NCBI RefSeq assembly: GCF_030433435.1
Contig: NZ_JANRHH010000004.1
Location: forward strand, 1 to 64,000
DNA length: 64,000 bases
Direction of reading: 5' to 3'
Source of the DNA: Polycladomyces subterraneus
GTDB taxonomy: Bacteria > Bacillota > Bacilli > Thermoactinomycetales > JIR-001
The translations under genes were made by a program, and so were the position numbers. A model generated the notes under the pieces. That model made no database searches and was not told where the DNA came from. It saw only the letters and a program-made list of their open reading frames with translations. Shown here piece by piece: positions 36,443 to 46,073 of the stretch (its first letter is position 1; every line of letters starts with the position of its first letter).

Positions 36443-36526
36443 TCATTTTTCCTTCTGAAACATGCTCAAGAGGGCTCTGACCATCCCACCGAGAAATTTC
36501 GGGAGCTTGATGGTGTAAAACTTCAC
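36443..36526 (-). CDS. spoVM: Stage V sporulation protein M
   Basis: SpoVM is a tiny amphipathic peptide that recognises the convex forespore membrane and anchors SpoIVA for coat and cortex assembly. The 27-residue product reads MKFYTIKLPKFLGGMVRALL then SMFQKEK, nearly identical over the first 18 residues to Bacillus SpoVM. It starts at GTG with AAGGAGGGG upstream. The location between rpmB and thiN is the same as in Bacillus. Expression is expected from sigma-E, but I do not claim a promoter. Confidence 0.95.
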   Translation of the reverse strand: MKFYTIKLPKFLGGMVRALLSMFQKEK

Positions 36527-36691
36527 CCTTACCCCTCCTTACCGCTGTTAGTACGCACGTAAAATTCCGTGTTCGTTGACGTCATTTATTTATATGCGAC
36601 GGAGGGGAAAGTGTGCCCATAAACAAACTCTGGAACCATAAGAGACCATGTTTTCCCGTGAAAGCGATGCGGACGATATAGAGCAGACACG

Positions 36692-37366
36692 CTAAACGGC
36701 AGATGCGTCATTGCTCTCCACCACCAGCAACACACCGGAGCGGATGACGATGACTGCCTGATCCGCTTCCCATTCATTGCTGATGCCCCACGTGTCACCC
36801 CGTTTTAGCGTCGCCTCTTTCAATGGATAACGAAAGCCCGTCAGTGTTACCCCGCTCACTTCCTCTGACACCGGCAGCAGCGAACAATAGGCGTACCGAT
36901 CTCGCGGAAGAACAAGCGACCCAGCACCCTTCATCAGTCGAAGCCGGTTCCATCGGTTCTGAATGATCCCGACACTGCCTCGATCTGCGATGCGCTCCAG
37001 CAAACTCACGTTGGCCCATGCATGATCAAAGCGCGTCCCGCCCAGCGCTCCCAACAACAGAATTTCTTGCGGGTCGTGCATCAACGCTTGCTCCACCGCG
37101 TACTGCGTATCAGTCAAATCCTTCTCCGCCGGCAATCGACGTGTAGGAACACCGGATTCACACAAAGAATGTAAAAAATCCTCACCCGCCGTGTCGAAGT
37201 CACCGACAGCCAAATCGATGCGTACACCTGCCTCCCACAGGCGAACAGCACCGCCGTCGACGCCAATCACCACGTCACCCGGACGAATGGCTGAAAAGTC
37301 TCCGGTGTCGGTAGACCCCCCCGCCACAATCACGACACGCTCTGTCCCATGCAATTTCCCACTCAC
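36692..37366 (-). CDS. thiN: Thiamine pyrophosphokinase
   Basis: ThiN makes thiamine diphosphate from thiamine and ATP. The 224-residue protein has VIGVDGGA, AVGDFDT, the conserved PAEKDLTDTQYA and GALGGTRFDHAWAN. The GTG start overlaps the thiT stop (GTGA), so the genes are co-translated: import and activation of thiamine from one message. Confidence 0.95.
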   Translation of the reverse strand: MSGKLHGTERVVIVAGGSTDTGDFSAIRPGDVVIGVDGGAVRLWEAGVRIDLAVGDFDTAGEDFLHSLCESGVPTRRLPAEKDLTDTQYAVEQALMHDPQEILLLGALGGTRFDHAWANVSLLERIADRGSVGIIQNRWNRLRLMKGAGSLVLPRDRYAYCSLLPVSEEVSGVTLTGFRYPLKEATLKRGDTWGISNEWEADQAVIVIRSGVLLVVESNDASAV

Positions 37367-37920
37367 CGTTGTTTCATCACCAACTGCGGTGCCTGTGTAA
37401 TCAGGATTGTCATGAGCACTGCTGCGATGATCACATCAGGCAAGATGTAGGAAACATTGTAAAGGAAGGAATACATGGCTACATTCATCCCTTTGGGTGC
37501 ATACTGACCAAACCAGATCACACCTGAGATGAAATGGGACAGCAAGCGCAAACCCCCAGCAAGAATCAAACCCAGAATGGCCCGCGTCACCTGCTTACCG
37601 CGAGGTATGTCCCGATTCGGGGCGAACACGCCAGACAGGCCCAGTGCCGCAAAAGCCAGCGGATAATCCAACACCACTTGCACAGGATGCACCACAAACG
37701 GTTCCACCATCAAATTGATCAGTCCAACCAACAAACCGCAAATCACGCCGGCCACCCATCCACGGCGAAAGGATAACAAAGCGATGGGCAGCATCACCAG
37801 GCTGATGGAACCTCCTTGCGGCCAAAACCCCTGGATTTTGACGTACGTGGACAACAATACTCCGATTGCAGCCATGATGGCGATTTCGGTTAACGTCAAC
37901 AACCGTCGTTGACTGGTCAA
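37363..37920 (-). CDS. thiT: ECF thiamine transporter substrate-binding subunit ThiT
   Basis: ThiT (YuaJ) binds thiamine in the membrane and works with the shared energy-coupling factor module EcfAA'T. The 185-residue protein has six membrane segments and the Trp/Tyr/Asn-rich regions of the family (SHFISGVIWFGQYAPKGMN, YSFLYNVSYILPD). A TTG start lies eight bases after AAGGAGG. Fusion to thiN fits the role. No TPP riboswitch is seen upstream. Another ECF S-component is possible but less likely. Confidence 0.9.
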   Translation of the reverse strand: MTSQRRLLTLTEIAIMAAIGVLLSTYVKIQGFWPQGGSISLVMLPIALLSFRRGWVAGVICGLLVGLINLMVEPFVVHPVQVVLDYPLAFAALGLSGVFAPNRDIPRGKQVTRAILGLILAGGLRLLSHFISGVIWFGQYAPKGMNVAMYSFLYNVSYILPDVIIAAVLMTILITQAPQLVMKQR

Positions 37921-38043
37921 TATTCATTCCTCCTTTTTCGCGTTATTTTCATCTCTCGTCGATCGATTGCGGCCATCATTCCACATCACTGCCGAAAATT
38001 CATCTCTATTATTGTCAAGGCAGGTACGGTTGACAAGACAGCC

Positions 38044-38080
38044 GGGGCCGTTTCCCTTCATTTTACAGGGAAACGGCCCC
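38044..38080 (-). terminator. Strong hairpin after rpe
   Basis: ggggccgtttccct (38044-38057) pairs perfectly with agggaaacggcccc (38067-38080), a 14-bp GC-rich stem. The U-run is on the plus side (AATTTTAAA); on the minus strand the stem is followed by GGCTGTCTTG, so termination of rpe is probable but may not be complete. Confidence 0.65.
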
Positions 38081-38098
38081 AATTTTAAACCCTATTTA

Positions 38099-38770
38099 TC
38101 ATGTTTCCAGTGCGTTTCTCGCCGCTTCCCGCAACCGACGCATCGCCTCTTCTCGATCCTCAGCCCCAAACACTGCAGAGCCGGCGACTAACACATTGGC
38201 ACCTTGCGCTACAACATCGGCCGCGGTATGCGGGTTGATCCCTCCGTCCACTTCCAATGCGACATCCATTCGACCCACGCGTTGCAACATGTCGCGAACT
38301 TGACCGATTTTCGGCAGTACCGATGAGATGAACTTCTGACCACCGAAGCCGGGATTGACCGTCATCAGCAAGATCAGGTCCACATCAGGCAAAATGGGTT
38401 CCAATACCCCTGCGGGCGTAGCCGGATTGAGGACCACGCCCGCCTTGACACCATGCTCTTTGATCAGATGAACAGTTCGGTGAAGATGCGGACACGCCTC
38501 AACATGCACACTGATCCAGTCGGCGCCGCTACGTGCAAAAGCGGGAATGTACCGATCCGGTTCCTCGATCATCAAATGAACGTCCAAAGGGAGACTCGTA
38601 TGAGGCCGGATCGCTTCCACTACAAGCGGACCAATCGTCAAGTTGGGAACAAAATGGCCGTCCATCACATCCACGTGAATCCAGTCCGCTCCCGCCGCTT
38701 CCACTTCCTTGATCTCCTCTCCCAGTCGGGAGAAATCGGCGGAAAGAATGGATGGTGCGATTTTGATCAT
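38099..38770 (-). CDS. rpe: Ribulose-phosphate 3-epimerase
   Basis: Rpe converts ribulose-5-phosphate to xylulose-5-phosphate in the pentose phosphate pathway. The 223-residue TIM barrel has [21 protein letters not shown] (metal ligands), VNPGFGGQ and EVDGGI. ATG at 38770 follows GGAGG by eight bases. It begins three bases after rsgA ends. Confidence 0.96.
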   Translation of the reverse strand: MIKIAPSILSADFSRLGEEIKEVEAAGADWIHVDVMDGHFVPNLTIGPLVVEAIRPHTSLPLDVHLMIEEPDRYIPAFARSGADWISVHVEACPHLHRTVHLIKEHGVKAGVVLNPATPAGVLEPILPDVDLILLMTVNPGFGGQKFISSVLPKIGQVRDMLQRVGRMDVALEVDGGINPHTAADVVAQGANVLVAGSAVFGAEDREEAMRRLREAARNALET

Positions 38771-38772
38771 GC

Positions 38773-39651
38773 TCAATACCTCCGTAACGCTTCGACTTCC
38801 TGCAAGAACTGAAGGTAGTGCTCATACCGTCCGGCATCAACTTCCCCTTTCTCCACCGCTGACCGGACAGCACAGTCCGGCTCATTGCGATGAAGGCATC
38901 CTCGGAATCGGCAATCAGGGGAGCGCAGACGGAATTCAGGGAAGCAATCGCTCAAATCGGTTGCTTCCATTCCTTGAAATGTCAACTGACTGAATCCTGG
39001 TGTGTCCGCCACTTGACCCCCATCAGGAAGATCCAATATCTCCACCGTTCGCGTCGTATGCCGCCCCCGGCCGATCTTGCTACTGACAGATCCGGTCGCC
39101 AGTTGAAAACCGGGGTGAATGGCGTTGAGCAAAGAAGATTTGCCCACTCCGGACTGGCCGGCAAATACCGATAACGTTCCTTTCAGATATTGCCTGACTG
39201 TATCGATGCCTTCCCCCGTCACCACACTGGTGGCCACCACCGGATAACCGGCTGTTTCGTAAATAGATCGGACCCGTACGATTTCCTCCTCATCCGACAC
39301 CAAATCCGTTTTGGTCAGGCAAATCACCACATCCAGCCCTGCCTTTTCACAATGCACCAACACACGGTCTAACACCATGAGTTGAATTGCAGGCTCACGC
39401 AAAGCGCTCACGACGATCGCCTGCTCCACATTGGCAATCGGAGGGCGAATCAGTTGGGTCTTGCGCGGTTTTACTTCTGTGATGAAGCCTTGACCGTCGC
39501 CCGTCCAGTCGAAGCGAACGAGATCGCCCACCAACGGTGTGACGTTTTTCTTTTTAAACACGCCGCGCGCGCGGCATTGCACCTGTTCCCCTTCCGGCGT
39601 CCGCACATAGTAAAAACCGCTGACAGCCCGAACGATTTGCCCCTCCGGCAT
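38773..39651 (-). CDS. rsgA: Ribosome small subunit-dependent GTPase A
   Basis: RsgA (CpgA) matures the 30S subunit; in Bacillus it is also a PrkC substrate linked to envelope shape. The 292-residue protein has an OB fold (about 1-70), a permuted GTPase with CLTKTDL before [14 protein letters not shown] and DTPGFSQL, and a C-terminal zinc knuckle with [16 protein letters not shown]. It starts with ATG after an AGGAGG site. Confidence 0.96.
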   Translation of the reverse strand: MPEGQIVRAVSGFYYVRTPEGEQVQCRARGVFKKKNVTPLVGDLVRFDWTGDGQGFITEVKPRKTQLIRPPIANVEQAIVVSALREPAIQLMVLDRVLVHCEKAGLDVVICLTKTDLVSDEEEIVRVRSIYETAGYPVVATSVVTGEGIDTVRQYLKGTLSVFAGQSGVGKSSLLNAIHPGFQLATGSVSSKIGRGRHTTRTVEILDLPDGGQVADTPGFSQLTFQGMEATDLSDCFPEFRLRSPDCRFRGCLHRNEPDCAVRSAVEKGEVDAGRYEHYLQFLQEVEALRRY

Positions 39652-39690
39652 AACATTCCTCCTTGTCGTATGTATTCACGCCACAAAATG

Positions 39691-39752
39691 GCGGGTCACG
39701 TCTCCCGCCGCAAACCAACGACGGGAAAACGGCACAGGGACCGTTTTCCCGT
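39691..39752. repeat. Two hairpins between prkC and rsgA
   Basis: gcggg/cccgc (39691-39708) and acgggaaaacgg/ccgttttcccgt (39721-39732/39741-39752, a 12-bp perfect stem) fill the 170-base gap. Neither has a U-tract on the minus strand. They could slow decay or tune the ratio of prkC to rsgA. Confidence 0.55.
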
Positions 39753-39820
39753 ATCCCCCTCTATTCATCTTTCCCTATGTGAGAAATCTAACAAACCTAT
39801 GCAGACGGAAGTCCCCTTGT

Positions 39821-41452
39821 TTACGGTTTTCCTCCTTGGGATGGCGGGGGATCAACCTTATTGTCTGCGTCTACCCACACATAGATGGTGGCGCCTGGTT
39901 TCACCCATGTACCGGGTGCGGGGTATTGTTCATACACCTTTCCGTGAACACCAGGAAAATCCCACCACCGGGGCTTAATATCAAATCCCGGGGTATGTTC
40001 CACCCTGCTTTGAAATTTCCCCCTAAAATCGGGCACCTGTACCATGCCTTCATTGGAAGCGACGTACAAAGTAACCGGCGAGCCGGGCTTGACGGAAGTC
40101 CCGCTCGCCGGCTCCTGGTTGAAAACGACACCCGGTTCGACGCCTTCTTTGCTTTCCCTTTGAATTTGCCACTTCAAACCGTGACTTTTTAACCACTCTA
40201 CCGCTTCTCTACGGGGCTTGTTGGTCAAATCTACCAACGTCACCGACTGAGCGGTCGGTTGATTTTTGTTCATCGCGCCCTGGTCCTCACCCGCGCTGGA
40301 GAAGAGGCTCCACAGGCTGGTGAATCCGAAGATGGTCAAGGCAATGATCACGACCATGGTAAATAGTCCAAACAGAAGTTTTTGCCACCACGGCATGTTG
40401 GCCTGCATATTCTCCAGCCAGATGACGGTACGCTGCAAAACGGTCTTGTTTTGGTCAGCCGGTATATTGCGCAGGCGCTCCAAGCTGGCCATGGTGTCCT
40501 GACCCACCTTTGTAGATTGGCGCGGTTCCTCCGCTTTCGCAGCCGCTTCCACACGGGACAACGTGGCGATCGGTTTGGTATTTTCGTCATCCTTAGTTTC
40601 AGAACGCCAACGCGGCGCTTCCAACCGGTCCGAATGGAACGCAAATTTAAGCTCCTGCATCATCGCTTTGGCGGACGGGAAACGGTTTTGCGGATCTTTT
40701 TCCAGCGCCCGCATGATAATGTCGATCAGTTGATCTGGAATGTCCGGATTCCATTGCCGCGGATCAGGCACGGGCTCCTGCAGGTGTTTGAGCGCGATGC
40801 CGATCGCCGAGTCACCATCGAACGGCAATACGCCTGTCACCATTTCGTACAGTACCACACCCAACGAGTACAGATCGGATTTTTCACCGATCACACCCCC
40901 GCGCGCCTGCTCAGGGGAGAAATAATGTACCGATCCCATCACCGAACCGGTTTGCGTGATGGTAGACGAGGTGGCCGCACGGGCGATGCCGAAATCAGTC
41001 ACCTTGGCTCGTCCGTTGGAGCCCAACAAAATGTTGTGCGGCTTGATATCCCGGTGAACAATCTGATTTTCGTGAGCGTGCGCCAACGCATCGCAGATCT
41101 GGATTGCAATGGCAGCCGCTTCTTCCGGAGGCAAAGGGCCGTTTTCTAAAATAAACTCCTTCAACGTCGGCCCTTCCACATACTCCATCACGATATAATG
41201 GGTGTGGCCGTCCTTGCCCACGTCATACACGTTGACGACGTTGGGATGTGACAAACTGGCTGCCGCCTGCGCTTCCCGACTGAAACGGCGGATAAACTCC
41301 GCGTCGTTACTGAGTGACTCGTTCAGCACCTTGATAGCGACATACCGGTTCAACAAAAGGTCCTTCGCTTTATATACCACGGCCATTCCGCCACCGCCGA
41401 CACGACTGATGACGTGGTAACGCCCACCCAGCTTTTTCCCTTCCATATTCAT
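39821..41452 (-). CDS. prkC: Serine/threonine protein kinase with PASTA domains
   Basis: PrkC senses peptidoglycan and in Bacillus triggers germination in response to muropeptides. Kinase domain (about 1-270): GGGGMAVVYKAK, AIKVL, HRDIKPHNILL, DFGIARA. A linker follows, one membrane segment (about 350-380), then one clear PASTA repeat (VFNQEPASGTSVKPGSPVTL) and a second with an unusual Trp-rich insert (FDIKPRWWDFPGVHG). At 543 residues it is about 100 shorter than Bacillus PrkC, with two PASTA units instead of three. Confidence 0.94.
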   Translation of the reverse strand: MNMEGKKLGGRYHVISRVGGGGMAVVYKAKDLLLNRYVAIKVLNESLSNDAEFIRRFSREAQAAASLSHPNVVNVYDVGKDGHTHYIVMEYVEGPTLKEFILENGPLPPEEAAAIAIQICDALAHAHENQIVHRDIKPHNILLGSNGRAKVTDFGIARAATSSTITQTGSVMGSVHYFSPEQARGGVIGEKSDLYSLGVVLYEMVTGVLPFDGDSAIGIALKHLQEPVPDPRQWNPDIPDQLIDIIMRALEKDPQNRFPSAKAMMQELKFAFHSDRLEAPRWRSETKDDENTKPIATLSRVEAAAKAEEPRQSTKVGQDTMASLERLRNIPADQNKTVLQRTVIWLENMQANMPWWQKLLFGLFTMVVIIALTIFGFTSLWSLFSSAGEDQGAMNKNQPTAQSVTLVDLTNKPRREAVEWLKSHGLKWQIQRESKEGVEPGVVFNQEPASGTSVKPGSPVTLYVASNEGMVQVPDFRGKFQSRVEHTPGFDIKPRWWDFPGVHGKVYEQYPAPGTWVKPGATIYVWVDADNKVDPPPSQGGKP

Positions 41453-41474
41453 GTCACCCCGCTCCTCCTCCGAC

Positions 41475-42230
41475 CTATCCCGAATATGTTTTTCTCGCCC
41501 GGGTATTTTTCAGCAAGATCAAGGAAATATTATCCGTTCCCCCCGCTTCATTGGCCAATTGTACCAACCGATCGGCCTGTTGGTCCAACGTCAGCCGGGA
41601 GGTCAACACCAACCCGATCTGGCGGACATCCACCATGCCGGTCAAACCATCTGTACACATCAGCAAGGTGTCCCCCGGGTTCCATGGTGTCTCAATGATG
41701 TCCGCTTCCACTTCTTCATTGGTGCCCAACGATCGAATGATCACATTACGCTGGGGATGATTCCGCGCTTCTTCCTCCGTGATTTGGCCGTGTTTTTTCA
41801 GGATGTTCACCAGCGAATGATCTTCCGTCAATTGATACAGGCCACCTCGATGGAGCAGATAGGCACGGCTGTCGCCAATGTGGGCGAGCACAATTTCACG
41901 TTTGGCGATGACGGCGGCAATGAGTGTAGTGCCCATCCCTTTATATTTTTGCACTTCGTTCGCCAATTGGAAGACGCTTTGGTTGGCTTTTTGGACGGCC
42001 TCCAGAAGACGTTGACGACGCTCCTCCACATCTGCCCTAGAAGAGAGTGTATCCAATTCCCGACGGATGATCTCGACGGCATGCCTGCTGGCTACGTCTC
42101 CGGCTTGATGACCGCCCATCCCGTCAGCAACCACAGCAACCAGAGCCCCTTTTTTTGTGCGAAACAGACCGATGCTGTCTTCGTTGTGCTTGCGCACCCG
42201 GCCTGTATCGGTCCGCCATGCCATCTTCAT
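41475..42230 (-). CDS. prpC: Protein phosphatase 2C family (PrpC/Stp)
   Basis: PrpC reverses PrkC phosphorylation. The 251-residue PP2C protein has RKHNEDS, VVADGMGGHQAGDVAS, LAHIGDSRAYLL and a C-terminal GGTDNISLI, all metal-binding motifs of the family. The ATG follows GGAAAGGGG. It is directly upstream of prkC. Confidence 0.95.
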   Translation of the reverse strand: MKMAWRTDTGRVRKHNEDSIGLFRTKKGALVAVVADGMGGHQAGDVASRHAVEIIRRELDTLSSRADVEERRQRLLEAVQKANQSVFQLANEVQKYKGMGTTLIAAVIAKREIVLAHIGDSRAYLLHRGGLYQLTEDHSLVNILKKHGQITEEEARNHPQRNVIIRSLGTNEEVEADIIETPWNPGDTLLMCTDGLTGMVDVRQIGLVLTSRLTLDQQADRLVQLANEAGGTDNISLILLKNTRARKTYSG

Positions 42231-42344
42231 CCCCGGTAACCCCTTTCCTCATCTACATGGAAAAACGCTCCCATTCATTGGATGGAAACGAGGATTCAGC
42301 CGTAATAGTTCCTAGGCTCCCGCTTCCATTATGTTTTCTCTTGA

Positions 42345-43409
42345 TCATTTTGTTGTTGTGTTCTCCAGTTTTTCCAGATGTTTAGCCCTCAATTGTCCGC
42401 AGGCGGCTGCAATATCGCTGCCGTGTTCCCGGCGGATTGTCGCCGAAATGCCGAGGGATTCCAAAATGCGCTGAAAAGCGATTACCTGCTTCCGCGGCGT
42501 CCGTACATAATTCCGTTCCGGGACGTAATTGACCGGAATCAGGTTGACCAAACAATCAAGCCCCTGGAGCAGCTCGGCCAGCTCGTGCGCATGCACGTCC
42601 TGGTCGTTCACACCCCCGATGAGAGCATACTCGAACGTGATCCGCCGCCCGATTTTCCGCAGGTAATACCGACATGCCTCCATCAGATCCGGCAACGGAA
42701 AGCGACGATTGATCGGCATCAACTTGGATCGCAGTTCCGTATTCGGGGCGTGAAGCGAAACAGCCAGCCGCACTTGCAAGCCTTCGTCGGCAAACTGGTA
42801 GATCTCCGGAATCACGCCACTGGTGGAAACCGTGATGTGCCGTTGTCCAATATTCAACCCTTTGGCGTCATTGATCACACGGACAAATTGCAGCGTCGCC
42901 TCATAGTTTTCAAACGGCTCCCCCGACCCCATGACGACGACGGAACGCACCCGTTCCCCTTCTTGATCGAGGTATTGTTGGGCCGCGACCACTTGTGCAA
43001 CGATTTCCCCCGCTTGCAGGTTTCGCTTCAATCCTCCCAATGTTGATGCGCAAAACGTGCAACCGATCCGACACCCGACCTGAGTGGTGACGCAAACGCT
43101 GATCCCGTAATCATGGCGCATGATGACGGTTTCGATCGCATGCTGGTCCGGGAGCGCGAACAAAAATTTCACCGTCCCGTCCCGGGAAACCTGCTTCGTG
43201 ATCGCATTCAACGGTTGGATCACAAAGGACTCGGCCAGACGCGAACGTAAAACTTTGGGTAAATTGGTCATCTCGTCAAAGGAAGTGGCTCTTTTTTGAT
43301 ATAACCATTCCATGACCTGAGTCCCGCGCCATTCGGGCAATTCGTGTTTGCGCATCCACGCTTTCCAGTCTTCGTGCGTCAGATCGTATGCAAAAGCATT
43401 CATGTTCAT
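42345..43409 (-). CDS. rlmN: Dual-specificity RNA methyltransferase RlmN
   Basis: RlmN makes 2-methyladenosine at A2503 of 23S rRNA and A37 of tRNA by radical SAM chemistry. The cluster motif CRIGCTFC is present, with [11 protein letters not shown] and the methyl-accepting Cys in the C-terminal AAACGQL. The open frame extends 78 codons upstream, but a promoter (43459-43487) lies there; the ATG at 43409 follows GGTGGG and gives 354 residues, near the Bacillus length (363). The ATG two codons on is an alternative. Confidence 0.93.
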   Translation of the reverse strand: MNMNAFAYDLTHEDWKAWMRKHELPEWRGTQVMEWLYQKRATSFDEMTNLPKVLRSRLAESFVIQPLNAITKQVSRDGTVKFLFALPDQHAIETVIMRHDYGISVCVTTQVGCRIGCTFCASTLGGLKRNLQAGEIVAQVVAAQQYLDQEGERVRSVVVMGSGEPFENYEATLQFVRVINDAKGLNIGQRHITVSTSGVIPEIYQFADEGLQVRLAVSLHAPNTELRSKLMPINRRFPLPDLMEACRYYLRKIGRRITFEYALIGGVNDQDVHAHELAELLQGLDCLVNLIPVNYVPERNYVRTPRKQVIAFQRILESLGISATIRREHGSDIAAACGQLRAKHLEKLENTTTK

Positions 43410-43458
43410 TCCCACCATTTTTCGAATTCCATGCAATGAATCATTCAAAACAATCCTC

Positions 43459-43487
43459 ATTATATCAAGCTTTTGTGGAGGTGAAAA
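43459..43487 (-). promoter_or_regulatory. Promoter of rlmN-prpC-prkC
   Basis: On the minus strand TTTTCA and TATAAT are 17 bases apart; the -10 is consensus. Transcription would start near 43452, about 43 bases before the rlmN ATG. The rest of 43488-43756 holds nothing I recognise. Confidence 0.65.
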
Positions 43488-43756
43488 GTCGGGGTACATA
43501 AACCTGCATGCGATACCGGGTGTGTGACCATCAATCGGCAAAACGGAACACATCGAAGATATTGTTTGGCCAACATACCCATCCAATAAGCAAAGGGCAC
43601 AACAGCAAACGAGATCCGTGGAAGAAATGTTTCTCACAATCACCCCTTGCGGCTACGTGAACAATCCCACCAAAATGGTCCCAGTTATCACTGATCATTC
43701 CTGACGTGTCGGGATTGAATGAATTTGGACATGTCCCTGTACTCCCTGTTCACTCG

Positions 43757-44932
43757 TCATTTGACATCCAATCCGAATCGTCGGTTTTCCACCTGATACT
43801 TTAGATCAATCTGAGCATTTGGGTATTGCTTGTTCCAATTGAGTGATTTCCAAATATCCGGATGAAAAGCGCGTATTTCATTGCCAAACCCAAACACATC
43901 CGTTTTCCATTCCTTTTGTGTTTTTCGCAACACACTGTTTCCCATACGTTCATACCATTGCCCCACTGTGTTTTCCACCTTCTCAATATGCCCGTCTTGG
44001 CTGAGATCAATCGGACACGTTTTTTCCGAAATCTCCCCGTTGACAAGTATACGGACGTGAATACAAACATTGCCTTTCGTTTTGTTGATTTGATATTTGG
44101 TTTTCACTCTGGTCGGCTGAAACACGATTTCCCCTTTTCCATCGGGACAAGGAACGCTGACGGGATCGCCTGTTTTGGATTCTTTGGCTTGCAATAAAAT
44201 AGCGCTTTCTTGCGTATTGAGCGTGCCTACCATTTTGTCCTTTTTGAACAAAGCCAGCCCCAGCCATCGCACCGTGTCCTTCTCGGCTTTAATATAGTTG
44301 AGATATGGATTCAACGCCGGGTTGAATAAGGCTTTGAATATCCTCCCCATTGTCATGTCGGCCATGCTGCCGTCTCTGACCCCGCTGTCCACCATGTCCA
44401 TGATATATACAGTAGGAACTTGTTCCAATTTGGTTTTCACCTGCAACACGGATTGGGCCTCCCCTTTTACGACCAAGGGCCAGAGCCGTCTGCGGATGAG
44501 AGGATGCCGCCGGAAACCGTCCATCAACGGCAAAATCCCTTTTTTCGCCACTTTTTCTCCGATCAAGACCAAACGGGCATGACCCAGAAACACCTCTTGG
44601 TTCGTCTGGTTTTGAATGTCATTCATCGCTTCCATGAGCGTTTTCCCTTTCCCGGTCAGCATCTGCACGGCATCTTCCCCTCCTCCCCCTCCGCCACCAC
44701 CGGCACCGAAAATCTTGAGTGGATTGGGCACTTGGACGGAGACTTTGTATCCTGCCGGGTCTTGATCAACCGCCAGCGCGAGGACCGATGTCCGTTCCTC
44801 GATTTCACGCTGGTCCCAACACCCCGTCAGCAATGCCACCAACAATATCCATACCATCATACCGCGAAACAATCGAAGGCGACCGATGCACTTAGCCAAT
44901 TTCCACGACGGATGATCATGAAGGCGCCACAT
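43757..44932 (-). CDS. gerC: Ger(x)C family spore germination lipoprotein
   Basis: The C subunit of a GerA-type nutrient germinant receptor, a lipoprotein on the outer face of the spore inner membrane. Signal peptide with lipobox LLTGC (Cys about 38) followed by WDQREIEERT, a family hallmark; ending with the Ger(x)C C-terminal domain. A run of eight glycines near residue 78-85 is unusual. The ATG follows AAAGGAGGG and overlaps the gerB end by 17 bases. 391 residues is normal. Confidence 0.92.
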   Translation of the reverse strand: MWRLHDHPSWKLAKCIGRLRLFRGMMVWILLVALLTGCWDQREIEERTSVLALAVDQDPAGYKVSVQVPNPLKIFGAGGGGGGGGEDAVQMLTGKGKTLMEAMNDIQNQTNQEVFLGHARLVLIGEKVAKKGILPLMDGFRRHPLIRRRLWPLVVKGEAQSVLQVKTKLEQVPTVYIMDMVDSGVRDGSMADMTMGRIFKALFNPALNPYLNYIKAEKDTVRWLGLALFKKDKMVGTLNTQESAILLQAKESKTGDPVSVPCPDGKGEIVFQPTRVKTKYQINKTKGNVCIHVRILVNGEISEKTCPIDLSQDGHIEKVENTVGQWYERMGNSVLRKTQKEWKTDVFGFGNEIRAFHPDIWKSLNWNKQYPNAQIDLKYQVENRRFGLDVK

Positions 44933-46073
44933 CCTCGGTCCCTCCTTTGATCTTGCGAATGACGGCGATGATCAACAAAAAAGCGGAAACAAGAAGGGCG
45001 TATCCAATCAATACGATTCCGATCCAATCCCGTACGAGAAATGCGGTTTTCATATCAGGCGGCCAGATTGCAATCACATACAAAACGGGGACGCACCCCA
45101 AGGCGATCCATTTGCGAAACCGATCTGGCCACCGAAACGCCACCATCGTCGTATTGATAGCCGTATTGAGGTTGATGATCAAAGTGGTGAACACAGCAAC
45201 CATCCAGACGGTGACGATCGCTGATTCCAGCCGCTCCAGAATATGGCCGGGAATACTCGCCACCTTGATCAATTCGTACGTGGGATATGTCATTCGCACC
45301 AATTCAAACGGGCCGAAGGTGGCGAGCGAAGCCATGAACGTGGTCCAATACAATAGAGTCACAACGGAGATCCCTGTCATATGTCCGATCATCGCTTTTT
45401 GTGGCTGTTGGTAATCGGGCATATAGTTAAGCACAAGCTCAAATCCGGCAAATGCGAAAAAGCTGGTCAACAAGCCACGCAGCAATTGTGTCAGATCGAC
45501 CTGAAAAAGCGGAAGCAGGTTTTCCAATTCACCCCGCTGTAACCAGGTAATGAGGTTCAACACAAACGGAATGAACAAAAACGGTAACAAAAACTCGTTG
45601 AACCGTGCGATTACTTCTGTTCGTTGGGCTGCAACGACCGCTCCCACCGCGATCATGGAAAAAATGATAAATGGAAGAGGTGTTCGTGGCAAAACCATGG
45701 CGACCAGACCCTCGCCAAATAGACGGCTGACCAAGGCGGATGTCAACAGCCAGAGAAGAACGCTGATGACGATCAACGGAGCCGCCATGATTTTTCCCAA
45801 CCAAGGAGCCCGCTTGCTTCCGAGAATGCGGGGAATGTACTGGACAAAGTGCTGATCAGGAAACCGCAGCCCCAATTTCGTAATAAAAAAAGTCCCCAAA
45901 GCGACCAACATTCCACCCAACGGAAAGATCCACACCCCGTCCGTTCCCGCATCTTTTGCGACACCCTGCGGCATGGAGAGCACCCCAACCCCGATCATCG
46001 CAGACGTGATCAAGGCGAAGGCTTGATAGGTGGAAACCGTCTTTTGCGTCATTTGCTTGGATGACGAGTTCAA
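44916..46073 (-). CDS. gerB: GerAB/GerB family spore germination permease
   Basis: The B subunit of the receptor, a ten-segment APC-superfamily protein that binds the nutrient. It starts MNSSSKQMTQKTVSTYQAFA and has GVGVLSMPQGVAKDAGTDGV and later TTLIINLNTAINTT. The start is a TTG at 46073 overlapping the gerA stop (TTGA), nine bases after AAGGAGG; the open frame extends 26 more codons inside gerA. It is 385 residues. The nutrient cannot be told. Confidence 0.92.
   Translation of the reverse strand: MNSSSKQMTQKTVSTYQAFALITSAMIGVGVLSMPQGVAKDAGTDGVWIFPLGGMLVALGTFFITKLGLRFPDQHFVQYIPRILGSKRAPWLGKIMAAPLIVISVLLWLLTSALVSRLFGEGLVAMVLPRTPLPFIIFSMIAVGAVVAAQRTEVIARFNEFLLPFLFIPFVLNLITWLQRGELENLLPLFQVDLTQLLRGLLTSFFAFAGFELVLNYMPDYQQPQKAMIGHMTGISVVTLLYWTTFMASLATFGPFELVRMTYPTYELIKVASIPGHILERLESAIVTVWMVAVFTTLIINLNTAINTTMVAFRWPDRFRKWIALGCVPVLYVIAIWPPDMKTAFLVRDWIGIVLIGYALLVSAFLLIIAVIRKIKGGTEDVAPS

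Noticed and set aside
37921-38040. Possible TPP riboswitch upstream of thiT
   Set aside because: The conserved CUGAGA and ACCUGAUCUGGAUAAU-type boxes are absent.
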